Below, piece after piece: positions 32,576 through 45,169 of a stretch of DNA of 64,000 bases; position 1 is the stretch's first letter; each line of letters starts with the position of its first letter. A program made the translations under genes and the position numbers. The notes beneath the pieces are model-generated. The model was not told the origin of the DNA. It worked only from the letters and a program-made list of their open reading frames with translations, and did no database searches. This DNA is from Odontocerum albicorne (Eukaryota > Arthropoda > Insecta > Trichoptera > Odontoceridae): positions 29,500,043 through 29,564,042 of the forward strand of contig OX463849.1 of NCBI GenBank assembly GCA_949825065.1, given 5' to 3'.

Positions 32576-33404
32576 CCGACTTACGACCTACGCGACTTAC
32601 GACTGTTCGACATTACAACCACAATCCGCGATCGGTTGTCCGCCTGTGCTAAGCGTGGCGCTAGCAGTCCATGTACGCTACATATTGTATTACTATGGGC
32701 ATGTGCGCGTCGCGGTCAGTATTAGCTGCGGCTTCGTCCAATAAGGATGTGATGTCTTGTTATAAGCATTTTTAAGCCCTTCCGAGATGTCTACAAAACG
32801 GAGAAGGAAAATTTCTTGCACATTTTAAAAAACTGGACCCAAACATCGAACGATTTGCAAGGATTGAACGGATGGCATACGGCGTGTTTCGCACATATCG
32901 TGAAATATACGAGGAGAAGAAGAAACAAACAATCCAGACAAAGCTCACCATGTTTATGCAAAAAAAATAAACAAGCAGCCAGTAAAAAGTTTATATGTAT
33001 AACAAACACCTGTATTTTGTATTTTTATATGTTTTATTTATATAATATTTAAAACCCATTTTACTGAAGCATATTTTTTTACTTAATCCTAACAAATGTA
33101 GAAATAAAAAAAAACAAAGCAATATGCCAAGATATTCGAATACTAGCTGCATGTTGATATGATATGATACAGAAAATAAAGACAAACTCGAAAAATAATT
33201 AAAAAAAAGAAACCATAGAGAAACCCGATAAATGACAGTTGTGATACACTGATTATAACAAAAACATAGAAAACAGTTTTATAATATCATCATGCACTAT
33301 AATTTACATATGTACGGAAATTATTGCATAAGCCGACCGACGATCGGATCGTCTAACGACCTGTTTATCGGAACCGAGTGCGGTCGTAAGTCGACGACTA
33401 CCTG
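32576..33404 (+). mobile_element. 829-bp internally deleted Tigger/pogo-like element
   Basis: Both ends carry CAGGTAGTC(G/G)(C/T)CGACTTACGACC as inverted repeats (22 of 23 bases match) and are flanked by TA. CAGG ends, TA target and CGACTTACGAC are pogo/Tigger hallmarks. Inside, ATG at 32787 starts MSTKRRRK, the usual first residues of pogo-type transposases, which then hits a stop. From about 32825, in another frame, FKKLDPNIERFARIERMA and QTIQTKLTMFMQKK end at the stop 32968-32970, the C-terminal tail of such transposases. The DNA-binding and catalytic (DDE) parts are deleted. Confidence 0.85.
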
Positions 33405-33406
33405 TA

Positions 33407-33560
33407 TAATGAGTGCCTGAAAAGGCTGTAAGACACGCGGTATTACATTTCACGGCTAGGATATTTGGAAACACTTCAGAATATCCGAGCCTTGAAATGG
33501 AATATGGCGTGTCTTTCGAGGACTTCAAAAGAACTTTTTTGAACCGTTTTTTAAATGATT
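33407..33560 (+). pseudogene. Possible continuation of the interrupted LINE
   Basis: The sequence after the right TA has no repeat signature of its own; on the plus strand GYLETLQNIRALKWNMACLS follows in a frame broken by a stop. It continues the element left of the Tigger insert only by position. Confidence 0.3.
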
Positions 33561-33854
33561 ATTGTAAATTTTTTATTTACTTAATCTATTTTTGTGTTTT
33601 CCCCCATGCTGAAGTAGATTTTATAAGTTGCACCTGTCTGATTCCATCATTTATATTTTGAATTCAGTTTGTTTTTCAATGACTTGTCTTTGGTGTTTGT
33701 ATTTTTTACGCAATGCGGACTGTGCGCCTGTGGACGCCTCCGTATTGTGTTGTTAACATGTGATTTTATACGATTTGATACTTCTTTCTTTAATATTGTT
33801 TTTAATGTAATATTAAAAAAAAAATTATATATATTCTGTCTTTAATGTGTTGAA

Positions 33855-34017
33855 CCCTCACTACTGGTTTTATTATTTTTGTTACAAGATACCTTATACC
33901 CTCGAACACTAGGCGGAAAAAAGTGCCTGTGTCGTTCGAGGGGAGTAGCATAACGCGAGGTTCAAACCGACGACGGAAGTCCAATGCGTTATCGCGCGAT
34001 CATGCACCTCATGCAAA
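33855..34017 (-). mobile_element. SINE family B
   Basis: On the minus strand CATGATCGCGCGATAACGCA, then TTGGACTTCCGTCGTCGG, B box GGTTTGAACCTCG and TTATGCTACTCCCCTCGAAC match the copy at 24128. Confidence 0.75.
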
Positions 34018-34990
34018 TAAAGGGTGTTCATATAAATAAATAAGTATGAAATATAAAACATAATATGACATACATATTTAGAATTCTAAATTAATATTTC
34101 CATGTCTAACAATTTGACAGAACGGAGGTTTGCGACCATTTTTATCACGGCTGATTCACTAATATATAAAGTATTCGTAATAGTTTTTTTATGTACCCGC
34201 CTTGCAGATCAATTAGTATTGAGATAATTTCAAACCACTATAAATCAACCATTCATATCTCCATTAGTTTATGCTGCTTAGAAAACATTGAATACTTTTT
34301 GTAATAATGGTATGCTGTTGCAAAAAAATAAAACGTATTTTAAGTTGAATGGTAACACAGGTTTCGAAGTATAATGTTTCGTTAGTATATCAATAATAAA
34401 CATAAAAAAGAAATAAATAATGATGTTATTTTCGAGTCAGTGTAAAATGTATCTTCTATTTTAAGTACACTCTTTGAATAAATCAAACTTTTTAGTTTTG
34501 TTAATCCGCATACGATTATTTAGGAAGAAATAAATACGAGTATATTAAATGTAGGATGAATGAAAAAATATTTAATTGAATGGATTTCCTGAAAGCTGTA
34601 TAAATAATGATGTTTCTTATTGGATTTTTACTACCGTTCTAAACTTTTCGGATACGTGAAAAGTAAGGGTTAATATTTTCGACAGTATTAACATTGACTT
34701 TTTAAATGATGTCTATTTTCCGAAAATCAGTCTATATTAAATTACAATTTTAAAATGTTGATTTGAATTTGAGTAACCAAATCCAGAGCTGAATGACGTG
34801 TTTAATACTGTTGAATTTCTGACATACGTTGATTAGTACAACATTTCGATTTTTTTTTAGATAATTATTACCGAATGGCGGTTGTGCATGCCTGGTAAAA
34901 AAAAGTACTAAATATTTAACAAAAAGTTCTTTATCCATATAATCAAAAATATTAAAACGTTTAAATTAGGTTTATTTTTAATTTAAAAAA
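34018..34990. other. Unassigned stretch
   Basis: TACGAGTA octamer at 34535-34542. No other feature recognised. Confidence 0.4.
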
Positions 34991-36430
34991 AATATGATAA
35001 TGTATCTGAATAACGTGCCAGACTTCAATGGATTAAATATGATATTGTATCTGAATAACGTGCCAGACTTCAATGGATTAAATATGATAATGTATCTGAA
35101 TAACGTGCCAGACTTCAATGGATTAAATATGATAATGTATCTGAATAACGTGCCAGACTTCAATGGATTAAATATGATAATGTATCTGAATAACGTGCCA
35201 GACTTCAATGGATTAAATATGATAATGTATCTGAATAACGTGCCAGACTTCAATGGATTAAATATGATAATGTATCTGAATAACGTGCCAGACTTCAATG
35301 GATTAAATATGATAATGTATCTGAATAACGTGCCAGACTTCAATGGATTAAATATGATAATGTATCTGAATAACGTGCCAGACTTCAATGGATTAAATAT
35401 GATAATGTATCTGAATAACGTGCCAGACTTCAATGGATTAAATATGATAATGTATCTGAATAACGTGCCAGACTTCAATGGATTAAATATGATAATGTAT
35501 CTGAATAACGTGCCAGACTTCAATGGATTAAATATGATAATGTATCTGAATAACGTGCCAGACTTCAATGGATTAAATATGATATTGTATCTGAATAACG
35601 TGCCAGACTTCAATGGATTAAATATGATAATGTATCTGAATAACGTGCCAGACTTCAATGGATTAAATATGATAATGTATCTGAATAACGTGCCAGACTT
35701 CAATGGATTAAATATGATATTGTACCTGAATAACGTGCCAGACTTCAATGGATTAAATATGATAATGTATCTGAATAACGTGCCAGACTTCAATGGATTA
35801 AATATGATATTGTATCTGAATAACGTGCCAGACTTCAATGGATTAAATATGATAATATATCTGAATAACGTGCCAGACTTCAATAGATTAAATATGATAT
35901 TGTATCTGAATAACGTGCCAGACTTCAATGGATTAAATATGATAATGTATCTGAATAACGTGCCAGACTTCAATGGATTAAATATGATAATGTATCTGAA
36001 TAACGTGCCAGACTTCAATGGATTAAATATGATAATGTATCTGAATAACGTGCCAGACTTCAATGGATTAAATATGATAATGTATCTGAATAACGTGCCA
36101 GACTTCAATGGATTAAATATGATAATGTATCTGAATAACGTGCCAGACTTCAATGGATTAAATATGATAATGTATCTGAATAACGTGTCAGACTTCAATG
36201 GATTAAATATGATAATGTGTCTGAATAACGTGTCAGACTTCAATGGATTAAATATGATAATGTATCTGAATAACGTGCCAGACTTCAATGGATTAAATAT
36301 GATAATGTATCTGAATAACGTGCCAGACTTCAATGGATTAAATATGATAATGTATCTGAATAACGTGCCAGACTTCAATGGATTAAATATGATAATGTAT
36401 CTGAATAACGTGCCAGACTTCAATGTATTA
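34991..36430. repeat. 45-bp minisatellite, 32 copies
   Basis: Head-to-tail copies of a unit starting ATGATAATGTATCTGAATAA and containing GTGCCAGACTTCAATGG. The period is a multiple of three without stops, so both strands stay open for about 490 codons (plus strand 34994-36484, minus strand 36456-34978). Variation argues against coding: of about ten substitutions only one is silent in the plus frame (TAT to TAC near 35724), while others change Met to Leu, Met to Ile, Pro to Ser, Gly to Arg and Tyr to Cys. There is no signal peptide or unique flanking domain. Confidence 0.97.
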
Positions 36431-36692
36431 AAACAAGACAGCGAGAAAATCTCCACATTCTGTCAACCGTCTTTAGAGCATTAAATAATCCAAGCTAGCC
36501 TCAGTATCTGCGTGAAAAAGTCGATTTTCGTTTCTGAGCATGGACCATTTCTTTGATCTGGTGATGGCCGAATTCTTTTTGTACCAACGCATCACACAGC
36601 ATCTTTCTCAGTTCATTTGGCTCGACTTTGGAATAATGTAACTGGTTTAATCAGATTTGCTTCAACTTTATCGTTATTGACAAAGAAAAAAG

Positions 36693-37100
36693 TTTTTTCC
36701 ATAATGTACTACGTATTTTACTTCTGTACAATTGTCATCCTAATTTTTCGATAATGTACTACGTATTTTACTTCTATACAATTGTCATCCTAATTTTTCC
36801 ATAATGTATTACGTATTTTACTTCTGTACAATTGTCTGCCTAATTTTTCCATAATGTTCTACGTATTTTTACTTCTGTACAATTGTCATCCTAATTTTTC
36901 CATAATGTACTACGTATTTTACTTCTGAACAATTGTCATCCTAATTTTTCCATAATGTACTACGTATTTTACTTCTGTACAATTGTCATCCTAATTTTTC
37001 CATAATGTACTACGTATTTTACTTCTGTATAATTGTCATCCTATTTTTTCCATAATGTACTACGTATTTTACTTCTGTACAATTGTCATCCTAATTTTTA
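36693..37100. repeat. 50-bp minisatellite, 8 copies
   Basis: Units beginning ATAATGTACTACGTATTTTA at 36701, 36751, 36801, 36851, 36902, 36952, 37002 and 37052. Confidence 0.95.
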
Positions 37101-37961
37101 AGATTTATAATTTATTTTGACTTTTGTTAGTTATCCTGAAAATGTTTTTTTTATGATATCTTCAAGACACGATTATATACAACATAATTGAATATCAAAG
37201 AAACATTTGTTAATTGGAAGAGATTACTTTAAAGTAATAAAAACGCTGAATTTATTTGCATAAAAGTGCTTAGTGAATAATCATAAAATTATCATTTTTT
37301 TGGCTTAATAATTTCGCACATACAGTGTTCAGATAAGCTTATTATATCATAAAAACCCATCAAGGGATGTTTGTGCGCTGGTTTTTTTTAAATAGTTGGG
37401 CTACTGAGACAACTCAATGATTAGTGTCAAATTTTGAAAACAATGATATCTCGATGACTATCATCAGCCAATGCGCATACTCGTATCTTGTAAAAACTCG
37501 AAATGGATGTTTTATTTGCTATTATTTTATAACACAGCCAAAAAATACATTCCATTTATTCATTTTTGTGTCCAGACCATCAATTATGTCACATCTTTTC
37601 AGCATAAAGTAACAAAAGTTATCCTATCATTCGCATTCAAATTCTGCCTAGATCATGTAGTTGTTGTACAAATCAGCGTGTGTCGTGAGTTGTGTACATC
37701 CCCACAATCCCAACGCTACTTTCGTTCAAGTGACCTCATCTCAGCATGTTCACCTAACATCTAATGACTCTTATTCGATGTGTATTTAGTATTGTCCAAG
37801 AGCAAGGTTCGTCAAGGCAGTTATTTTCAGGTGTCATCTTTTTTCGAGAGTTTCATCTAGTCGTCAGATGTAATTTTTTTCTACTTAATAAAACGCGCTT
37901 TATCAGGATGAATCGTCAGTTCTTACGATCTCTTCATGAAACTATCTATTTATATCCTTAG
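37101..37961. other. Unassigned stretch with a tail fragment
   Basis: TTAATTGGAAGAGATTACTT at 37211 is a remnant of the shared SINE/LINE tail. TACTCGTA octamer at 37478-37485. The short open frames at 37424-37961 show no domain. Confidence 0.4.
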
Positions 37962-38508
37962 CCACCCCGTTACCTCTTCTTATCCCACCGAAAATTTTCA
38001 GCGTCATTCCGATCATAGACAAGCGCTACGCTCAAACATAGATTGTTTATTGGCCTTTCCAGTTCACCGCTCTTCCTTTTTACATCGTTCTTTACTGTCT
38101 ATGCAGTGAGACTCTGGAATCAGTTACAAACCAATGTTAGCCTCGCTCCATTCAAGTATGCTTTAAGAAGCGACTGAAAAAACTCTTAATTTCTAGTCAG
38201 TAATATAACTAGTTTCATTCCTGATATTTTTCTTTCCCCTCCACCATCCCTTTCTTTTCCTTTGATCGATAATACCTCATTTTATATGAAAAGGAATGTT
38301 CTGGGGATTGTTCGTCTTTGTGAGGCTTATGAGCGTATGTTCACGTATATATTCATGGATTTCGTGGGGATGGATAATCATTTGAATGTTTTTTGCGACC
38401 ATGTAACTTGCTTCATTTAATTTTGTTTGGTGTGTTGGAAGAGATTGCCGCCTGGCAATTAACCCACGGATTATGTTTGCAATGAAAGTATTAAATAAAT
38501 TAATACAC
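37962..38508 (+). mobile_element. LINE 3' end, tail family 1
   Basis: The longest plus copy: CACCGAAAATTTTCAGCGTC, GATTGTTTATTGGCCTTTCC (LINE protein end), GAGACTCTGGAATCAGTTAC, and a tail with GGAAGAGATTGCCGCCTGGC and TTAAATAAATTAA. It is 5' truncated. Its TA at 38204-38205 is empty where the copy at 1619 has the octamer. Confidence 0.8.
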
Positions 38509-39720
38509 TATTCCTGGATTACAATCTCGATATTGGTGACCGTATAAGGAGTGTCTTGGGTTCTGGAATTGTTTTTTTCTTTCTATGTCAGCCGCAACAC
38601 TCATGTGTCTTCCTTTAAGACAATTTCTTTCGATAGGAAGTAACTGCTTTAAAACAATAAATCCACCAGATGTTATATATTTGTATGAAAGGCTTAACTA
38701 AATAAATTACGATATTTGCGATGAAAATTACGATATTTTATTAACCCTATGTTAAAAAAAGAATTTGAATATAAGGCTTTGCATTTTGACATAGAATTTA
38801 TATCAAACTGCATAAGGTATGGGAGTAAGGTATTACAGAATAGCCACATACGACAGAATAATGACTTTTCAATTATAGGCCATGCAATTTGGAGTTCCAT
38901 CACGTGTATGCATAATGAATTCTGCTGCATCGAGCTCTGACTGCATCCGAATGCCATATTGATCACGCATGTGGTGTTCGTATGCTGTCTCGTGTGAGAT
39001 TGAGTTTCAGATCGTGTACAGTGCAGTGTACCCGAGTCTTTATCTTAACAGGGTGTGGGAGAAAATGATTATCGTTTTGAGATTGTGAATTATACAATAT
39101 ACGCCAAAGTTCAATCGATGAGATTTGCAGTGATATTACAAGATTTGATCTCAAGATTGAGTATGTATTAACTTTTTTGGCATAAGGCATTTAAAAGGAA
39201 CATGCAAAATTAAATCTAATTCGTTTTACATTAAAAACATATCATGTGTAGAATAAAAGGTAGTTTTCAATAAAAACACTATAAAATATAATAAAATTAA
39301 AAAAAAAACATAAATAAACATATTATTTCAAATTATTTTGTTCGTTAAATTTTTCCCCATAATTTAAACCTTAACTGTATACTATTTGTCTAATATACTA
39401 TTTGTCTAATATACATATAGTGTAAAATATAACAATAGTCAATTTAGGGGAAAATTCTCGAAAAAAAAACATTAAACAAAGTGAACAGAACACAAGAGAG
39501 AACTTGGTAACATGCTACATGCTAAAATGCATGCCAAAATGCTAACATGCTAAAAAATATATATACAATATTTCCAAAAAGAACACTTTATTTTTCTGTA
39601 AAATATACCCCAACCTGTGAAAGATAATTTTACGATATTTACAAATACGTAACATTAACAGCGGTCTATAAAATGCAGTGCTGATATTTCGGCGCAGTGA
39701 GTCTTTTCCCACACAATAAA
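38509..39720. other. Unassigned stretch with a SINE A tail fragment
   Basis: 38630-38695 (GAAGTAACTGCTTTAAAACA...AATCCACCAGATG) is a decayed shared tail. The rest, including opposed open frames at 38694-38966, is not recognised. Confidence 0.35.
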
Positions 39721-40014
39721 CAGGCTAATACACGAGTCGTTTAGTATCAAAAACAGCAATCTGTCGATTTAGTGTGAATCGAGTTAAAACCGAGGAAATA
39801 TTCCTATTGTAAAACTATACGTTTTTAAATGTTTACATGGTAACACAAACAACAATAACCCTTATATCATATTTTTGTTTTTGTTACCATGTATGTTAAA
39901 CATTTAAAAGTGTGTAGTTTTACAATAGGAACATTTCCTCGGTTTTAATTCAATTCACGCTAAATCGACAGATTGCTGTTTTTGATACTAAACGACTCAT
40001 ATATTGGCTCATGA
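39721..40014. mobile_element. ~290-bp foldback/MITE-like hairpin
   Basis: Left arm 39721-39862 and right arm 39885-40014 are inverted copies about 90% alike: TCGTTTAGTATCAAAAACAG, ATCTGTCGATTTAG, CCGAGGAAAT and ATTGTAAAACTA. The loop is AT-rich. Flanking duplications are unclear. Confidence 0.8.
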
Positions 40015-40252
40015 GAGTACACAAGTTAAAAATGGTATATTACATACATTGATAGGGTCCGCTGTCATGAGGGTTGCCCGTTTGCATCGAACAGGTTTAA
40101 TCGATGTTTTCTTGATTTAAGCTTATGTGCGTCAAACAAGTATGTAACAATTCTTATTTTATTTGAGCTGATACTATATAGATATGAAAAAAATGTGAAA
40201 ATTAATGTGTATTATCTTGGACTGCAATATCAATTATTGGTTAATTGACAGA

Positions 40253-40330
40253 TTGTATTATTTTACGCTTTTGTTCTGTAGAGTATAATCTGGCGGGCTT
40301 ATTTCTTTATGGTGGTCTTATGTGAAATGA
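40253..40330 (-). mobile_element. Shared SINE/LINE tail fragment
   Basis: ATTTTACGCTTTTGTTCTGT...ATCTGGCGGGCTTATT matches the minus strand of the SINE A tail; the body is lost. Confidence 0.45.
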
Positions 40331-40334
40331 TTAG

Positions 40335-40870
40335 TTAAGGACTAAGTATTGAAGAATAATTATTTGAAAGGAAATATTTTGGTAGACACATCACCATATG
40401 TCTGTGACATGGCGAACGATAAAAAAAAAGGGGATGCATGGTGGGACAAGAAAGTTAAAGACAGCGTGAAAGGGAAAATAGAGCATGGAGAATGTTGGAA
40501 AAAAAGAGAGAGAGTACAAATAATGGGAAGTAAAAACAAAAATACTGGTTGAGGAAAAGACAAATAAATTTAGAGATGAATGTAGAAAGTTGAGTATGAG
40601 TGTGGGAGAAATTATAAAAATGTTTTGAAAGGAAGCAAATAAAATACATCGGAAAAACGATACGGGAGGTATGATTGGAATCAAATATTAGAATAGAAGG
40701 GTTTGTCAGAAGAAGGAAGTTGTCGTTGGAGGAATATTTTGAAAAACTGTACGAAAGTGGCGACACTTGAAGAAACCACGGCGAGTCTGGTATAGTGGAA
40801 AATGGTGACCGTTTGGAACATTTTAAAAGCTGTAAAAAACATGGAAAACGGGAAAGCCTCCGACTGATAA
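40335..40870 (+). pseudogene. RTE-like LINE ORF2, region before the palm domain
   Basis: A frame from 40349 reads GDAWWDKKVKDSVKGKIEHG, the block between endonuclease and reverse-transcriptase domains of RTE-like elements. Further frames read a Ser-Glu-Glu-Gly segment and KAVKNMENGKASD at about 40829-40867, the start of the palm region. Same family as 45170-46960. Many stops. Confidence 0.65.
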
Positions 40871-41039
40871 ATTTATAAAGTTAAAGGTCGGACATGCATA
40901 AAATATTTGTTATTTTTTTTATTACAGGTTTTAAACAGATTTTGTAACCAATTATTTACAAAATAGTCTAAAAGTTTTTCGGCAATGGCTCTTTACTAAT
41001 TCAAACTATAATATAAAAATTATGATAAAAAAAACCAAC

Positions 41040-41235
41040 TACGTAATATCATCACGCTGTCTCCCTCTCAGGGTATTCAGATAAGAGAGACTTTCTAATA
41101 GTAGCAAAGATTTTTTGTCTTTTTTACATCCATACACCTTCTCATACCACTGCTTCGATTACTCGGAATTTTGATATTTAAATTATCATTCATTTGATAC
41201 AACCATACTTTGCTTGGTCTTCATCTATACTGCCT
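41040..41235 (-). mobile_element. RTE-like LINE 3' end fragment
   Basis: Minus-strand terminal box and upstream sequence as at 2203; ends at ATCATCACGCTGTCTCCCTC. Confidence 0.55.
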
Positions 41236-41284
41236 TCTCATATTTGCACATAATGTTTGTTTTTATATACTTTTTTATTAAATT

Positions 41285-41370
41285 TATTCGTTGATTGGAA
41301 GCGATTGCCACATGTCCATAAGCCCGTCAGATTGTAATGTATACAACGAAAGTATAATGCAATTAATATT
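41285..41370 (+). mobile_element. Shared SINE/LINE tail fragment
   Basis: GATTGGAAGCGATTGCCACA...CATAAGCCCGTCAGATTGTA, then ACAACGAAAGTATAATGCA. Confidence 0.6.
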
Positions 41371-42243
41371 TAAAAAGAAATAAAATTTAATTATCACTGA
41401 TATAGAGTCGAATACATTTCATATGTGTAGTTATTTTTACTTACTATGATATTTAGAAAAAAAAAATAGAAAACACTTTCTTGTAGAGAACCGATGCCTC
41501 CCGTTGACAGGCGACCGTTCTAAACACTAGACTTTCTATCTTGACGTGTATTTGTCGAGTATTAATGAAAATGGTTGTATTCCCATTTGATTTGTCGTTC
41601 CCACATAGCATCGTGTAATTGGCAACATTGGACATAATAAGTCTAGGCTCGTGTTTGTGGATGTACCTTTAGGTATATAAATGGAATCCCCCGTGGATAT
41701 GTGACGCGGATATCTGTCGAATCATACGCATAGATGAACTTAATTAAGCGCTTAGCATTTGAATGATATTTGCGTGTGCCAATTGTTTAGTTTGAGATTT
41801 ACAATTACGTATTAATAGATTGGACGAAGTATCATATATATACATATACATACATATCCCCACGCCATGTTCCTTACGGGGTAGGCAGACAGTACGGATC
41901 TCCATACCTTTCTATCCAGATTCATCACTTTCCCTTATTCCACAATAATTACTGTTAATGCCGTCAAACTGTGGAATCAGAAACTTCTTCTTATCGGAAT
42001 CATAAACTCAATGGCTTCTTTCAACAACAGCTTTAAAATTATTATTTTTCTCTATCATTCATTGCAGATTACTCTCTTTTATCTTACCATCATCATCTTC
42101 TCTCCGTTTATACACACTCTCAAGATGAATCCCACTGGAGATATGGCCTAATGGTGATGTTTGTTACATGTGGAACAAAGGCCATATCTCATCAAATATC
42201 ACACCCAATCTTATATTTCATTCTTCTCCTCCATAATACAGTC
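41371..42243. other. Mostly unassigned; tRNA-like relic at 41470-41530
   Basis: The minus strand of 41470-41530 reads TAGTGTTTAGAACGGTCGCC...GGCATCGGTTCTC, which resembles A and B boxes of a tRNA-derived element. GAGATATGGCCT (about 42137) is repeated inverted at about 42180 (AGGCCATATCTC). Confidence 0.35.
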
Positions 42244-43110
42244 TCAAGAGTACCCGGATGGATCTCCTTCAGTCCTTCTGGGAATATCATCGTCGTTGCT
42301 AGGTTTCGTAGTTGAGGACCCTGTCATCACTGCAACGTCAATCTTTAGCTGCTCTTCCAAGTTGATCATGTGATCTTTTTGGAAACAGCCTGATCCTAGA
42401 TTCGTACTTTCTCCCACATATATCATAGACATGTGGATCTTGCCGAGTCGCTAGGCAATGCTGGCGCATGTTCGCAGTACAATGACTGTTTTTCACACGT
42501 CTTGCTGTTGAGACGCTATTAGTACGAGCACAGATGGCTGTCCATTTTCAATGGACTTGAACAATCTGCTCCCAGTCCTCAGGTGCCCCGCACAAAATCA
42601 GCGACTCTTGCAGACTGTCCTTATAGTGCTTTCTATGCCCACCAATCCTTCGCTTGCCCACTACTTCCCCGCGTTTTGGCGTTACAAGACGCGGTTTGGT
42701 AGCCTATGATCACCTATGGGTGTCACATGTCCAGTCGACCTCAAATGTACTTTAACAATCATATCATCTACAGGTTTATAGTTGAAGCGTTGTAGGGTTG
42801 AGACATTCGTGATATGATTACTCCAGTGGATCAAATAATACGACGAAGAAAACGCTGGTTGTACATTTCAAGGCTTCGAATATGCTTTTTATGAGCAATC
42901 CAAGTCTCAGACCCATAGAGAAGTTTGGGAACGGCAATATAAATATAGGTTGATATCTTTGTAGACTGGTAGATGCCCCTACTATAAAATCGTCATTCAG
43001 TTTAGCAACAGCTGCTGACGCGCTCCTGAGGAGACTTTTCAGTTCATCATCAAAAGAGGAGTTCGATGCTAGAATGCTATCTTCTATGAATCAATAGATT
43101 GGTCCTCCTC
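42244..43110 (-). pseudogene. LINE ORF2 C-terminal region with zinc-finger-like end
   Basis: On the minus strand, with frameshifts: GSETWIAHKKHIRSLEMYNQ-like sequence (SETW block, about 42920-42880), RFLRRIIW, then VTPKRGEVVGKRRIGGHRKH and YKDSLQESLILCGAPEDWEQ (about 42690-42570), and CGRKYESRIRLFPK (about 42420-42370). This order is that of the C-terminal region of an insect jockey-like LINE protein, ending in a Cys/His motif. Frameshifts and stops show it is dead. Confidence 0.75.
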
Positions 43111-44489
43111 CGCAATGTGACCGACAGCTTGAATCCAATATGAACCCAACGGGGAATCAATAAAACCTTGCCTGTATAAGGCGTTTGCACTGTAACCGTG
43201 ACCAAACCTAAGACGGTTTATGGTAAACTATAAAATCCGTGGCGGGCGGATCTTTGGGAAAGCATATTTGGATCATTCACAAGTTGAAGATTTCTAGCCG
43301 AGGATCAATTCCACAGCTGCCACCAGCTATCAGGAAAGCTCACATTCCTTTCGGCTAATTGTCGTTCGATCAAGAATATATTATTTGATACTAATATAGA
43401 AAACGTGTCTCTTCCTGTTGAACCTTAAAATTTAACATTTGAAAATTTTACTCCTTAGGTCGAGTTTTCTCAAAAGTTCGAGTATTGAAAATCTAATTAA
43501 AAAGTTATATTTTGATGCTTAAAACTTTTTATTTTAAATCTGGGAAAACATAAAAAACAGGGCCGTGTGAAGTTTATTACTCATTAAGCAAGTTGGTTAA
43601 TGAAGATGATCCGAATGTACATAAAGTACAAACATCAGAACACGTAATAAGAACTTGGGAAGCTTCGTGAAGTTTTGGCGTTCCCATACATAATTTCATA
43701 GTTTTATTAATAACATTTTAACTAACTTTCAGCTGAAACTTTCATCAAAGAATCATTTCAAAAGCAAAACCTGAATCGATCGAATTGAGATTTCTTCAGT
43801 TTCAGGTTTCGAAATAATGCCGATAACCAAGAACAGCAGTTTAAAAACAGGTTCTAAATTATTATCATTATGGACAGGTTGCGTGAAAGATTTTAATATC
43901 TGTATCAAATTTTTCGTAAATCTATTACCTCGGAGTTATACTTGATGAGATGCTGAGTTGCTTGTTCCACATATAGTATAATTATAGATAAAATAAAATT
44001 TGCGGTATTGTTCAAAATTGGATTTACACTGATACTTCCTAATGATTTTTCTAAGCTGAAATTATATTTTTTTTTGTATACTTCTCTGGAAAGAACAACT
44101 TTGGAGGTAAACGAGCTCCTACTCATAACCCAAACGCGATGCCGTGACCAAATTGTGACCCAAAACGACCCAACGTAACAGCAATGGCGTGAACTGGAGT
44201 TTATTGTCTGCTGTGAATGATGACTGCTACCCTTGGCGCTCAATGGCAACCCTGGCTGATATCTTGCGCAACGAGAGCAACCTGACTCAATGAGTTAACT
44301 GCTTTATTAATTTGACACACTGGTAATACTGACAACTTTATTGCACCAGTGAAATTTAGTTTCCAGAAACCGGTGTTAACTAATTTCTTGGTGTCTCCGA
44401 AATGGTACATTTTGAGACCAAACCCGATGGCATACATACAGTGAGACGAAAACACGTCTATGACCGAAGTCATAGGTATTCATCGATAA
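43111..44489. other. Mostly unassigned
   Basis: 43140-43330 is relatively G+C-rich and may belong to the same LINE insertion or another old repeat. The remainder shows no feature; open frames at 43905-44473 (minus) have no recognisable domain. Confidence 0.35.
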
Positions 44490-44612
44490 ACCGCCGTATA
44501 CTAGGCGGAAAAGATATCTATGCCATTCGAGGGGAGTAGTACAGCGTGGGTTTTGAACCGAAGAGCTTCCGCATGGAAATCCAGTGCGTTACCACGCAAC
44601 CTGCATGCACTT
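44490..44612 (-). mobile_element. SINE family B
   Basis: Minus-strand GGTTGCGTGGTAACGCACTG, then GATTTCCATGCGGAAGCTC, B box GGTTCAAAACCC and GTACTACTCCCCTCGAATGG. Confidence 0.75.
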
Positions 44613-44822
44613 CTCGTGTTTCTTAGTATGGTCATCTCACTACGATGTTCATGCTGAAAAGAATTTACCCATACAGCGGATTTTACGATATATAAACTTT
44701 AAACTGCATATCCAAATAATTCAGTATTGCATAAGAAAAATGCACAGATTGGGCCATCAATATGAACATTGTTTGGGTTATCATTTGACTTTGACTACTT
44801 TTAGGAGTAAAGTGAAGAAGTG

Positions 44823-44945
44823 GTTTGTGAAAAAAAAACAACAGGTAATTTAATGTGGACACAATTATTATGGATCTGGATCTGTTGCCTTTCATTTGTC
44901 GTATCCCCAGTAAACTAGGCGTTTACCCATATCTTACTGAGGAAT
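44823..44945. repeat. Unclassified dispersed repeat F, copy 2
   Basis: Partner of 17669-17795. Confidence 0.65.
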
Positions 44946-45169
44946 CGAATTGTACTTTGTTGTGTTGTTAGCCTTCAATATTTTTTTTCCTATTGTGTAA
45001 CACTACTTATATATCGCTGTTAATTTTTTTAAAATTAAATCTATCAAACAAGTCATTGAACCGTGGAAATAAAGGAATAATAATTGTGTCAAATATAATT
45101 AATATATGTTCATAAAACAAAAAGGTCAACAAATAAAAATAATTGAAACAAATAACCAAAGGAAAATAA

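Noticed and set aside
34991..36430. CRISPR-like array
   Set aside because: The units follow each other without unique spacers, and the genome is eukaryotic.
34978..36484. Two ~490-codon open frames on opposite strands
   Set aside because: Both come from a stop-free 45-bp tandem repeat; the unit variation is amino-acid changing and there is no unique coding sequence.
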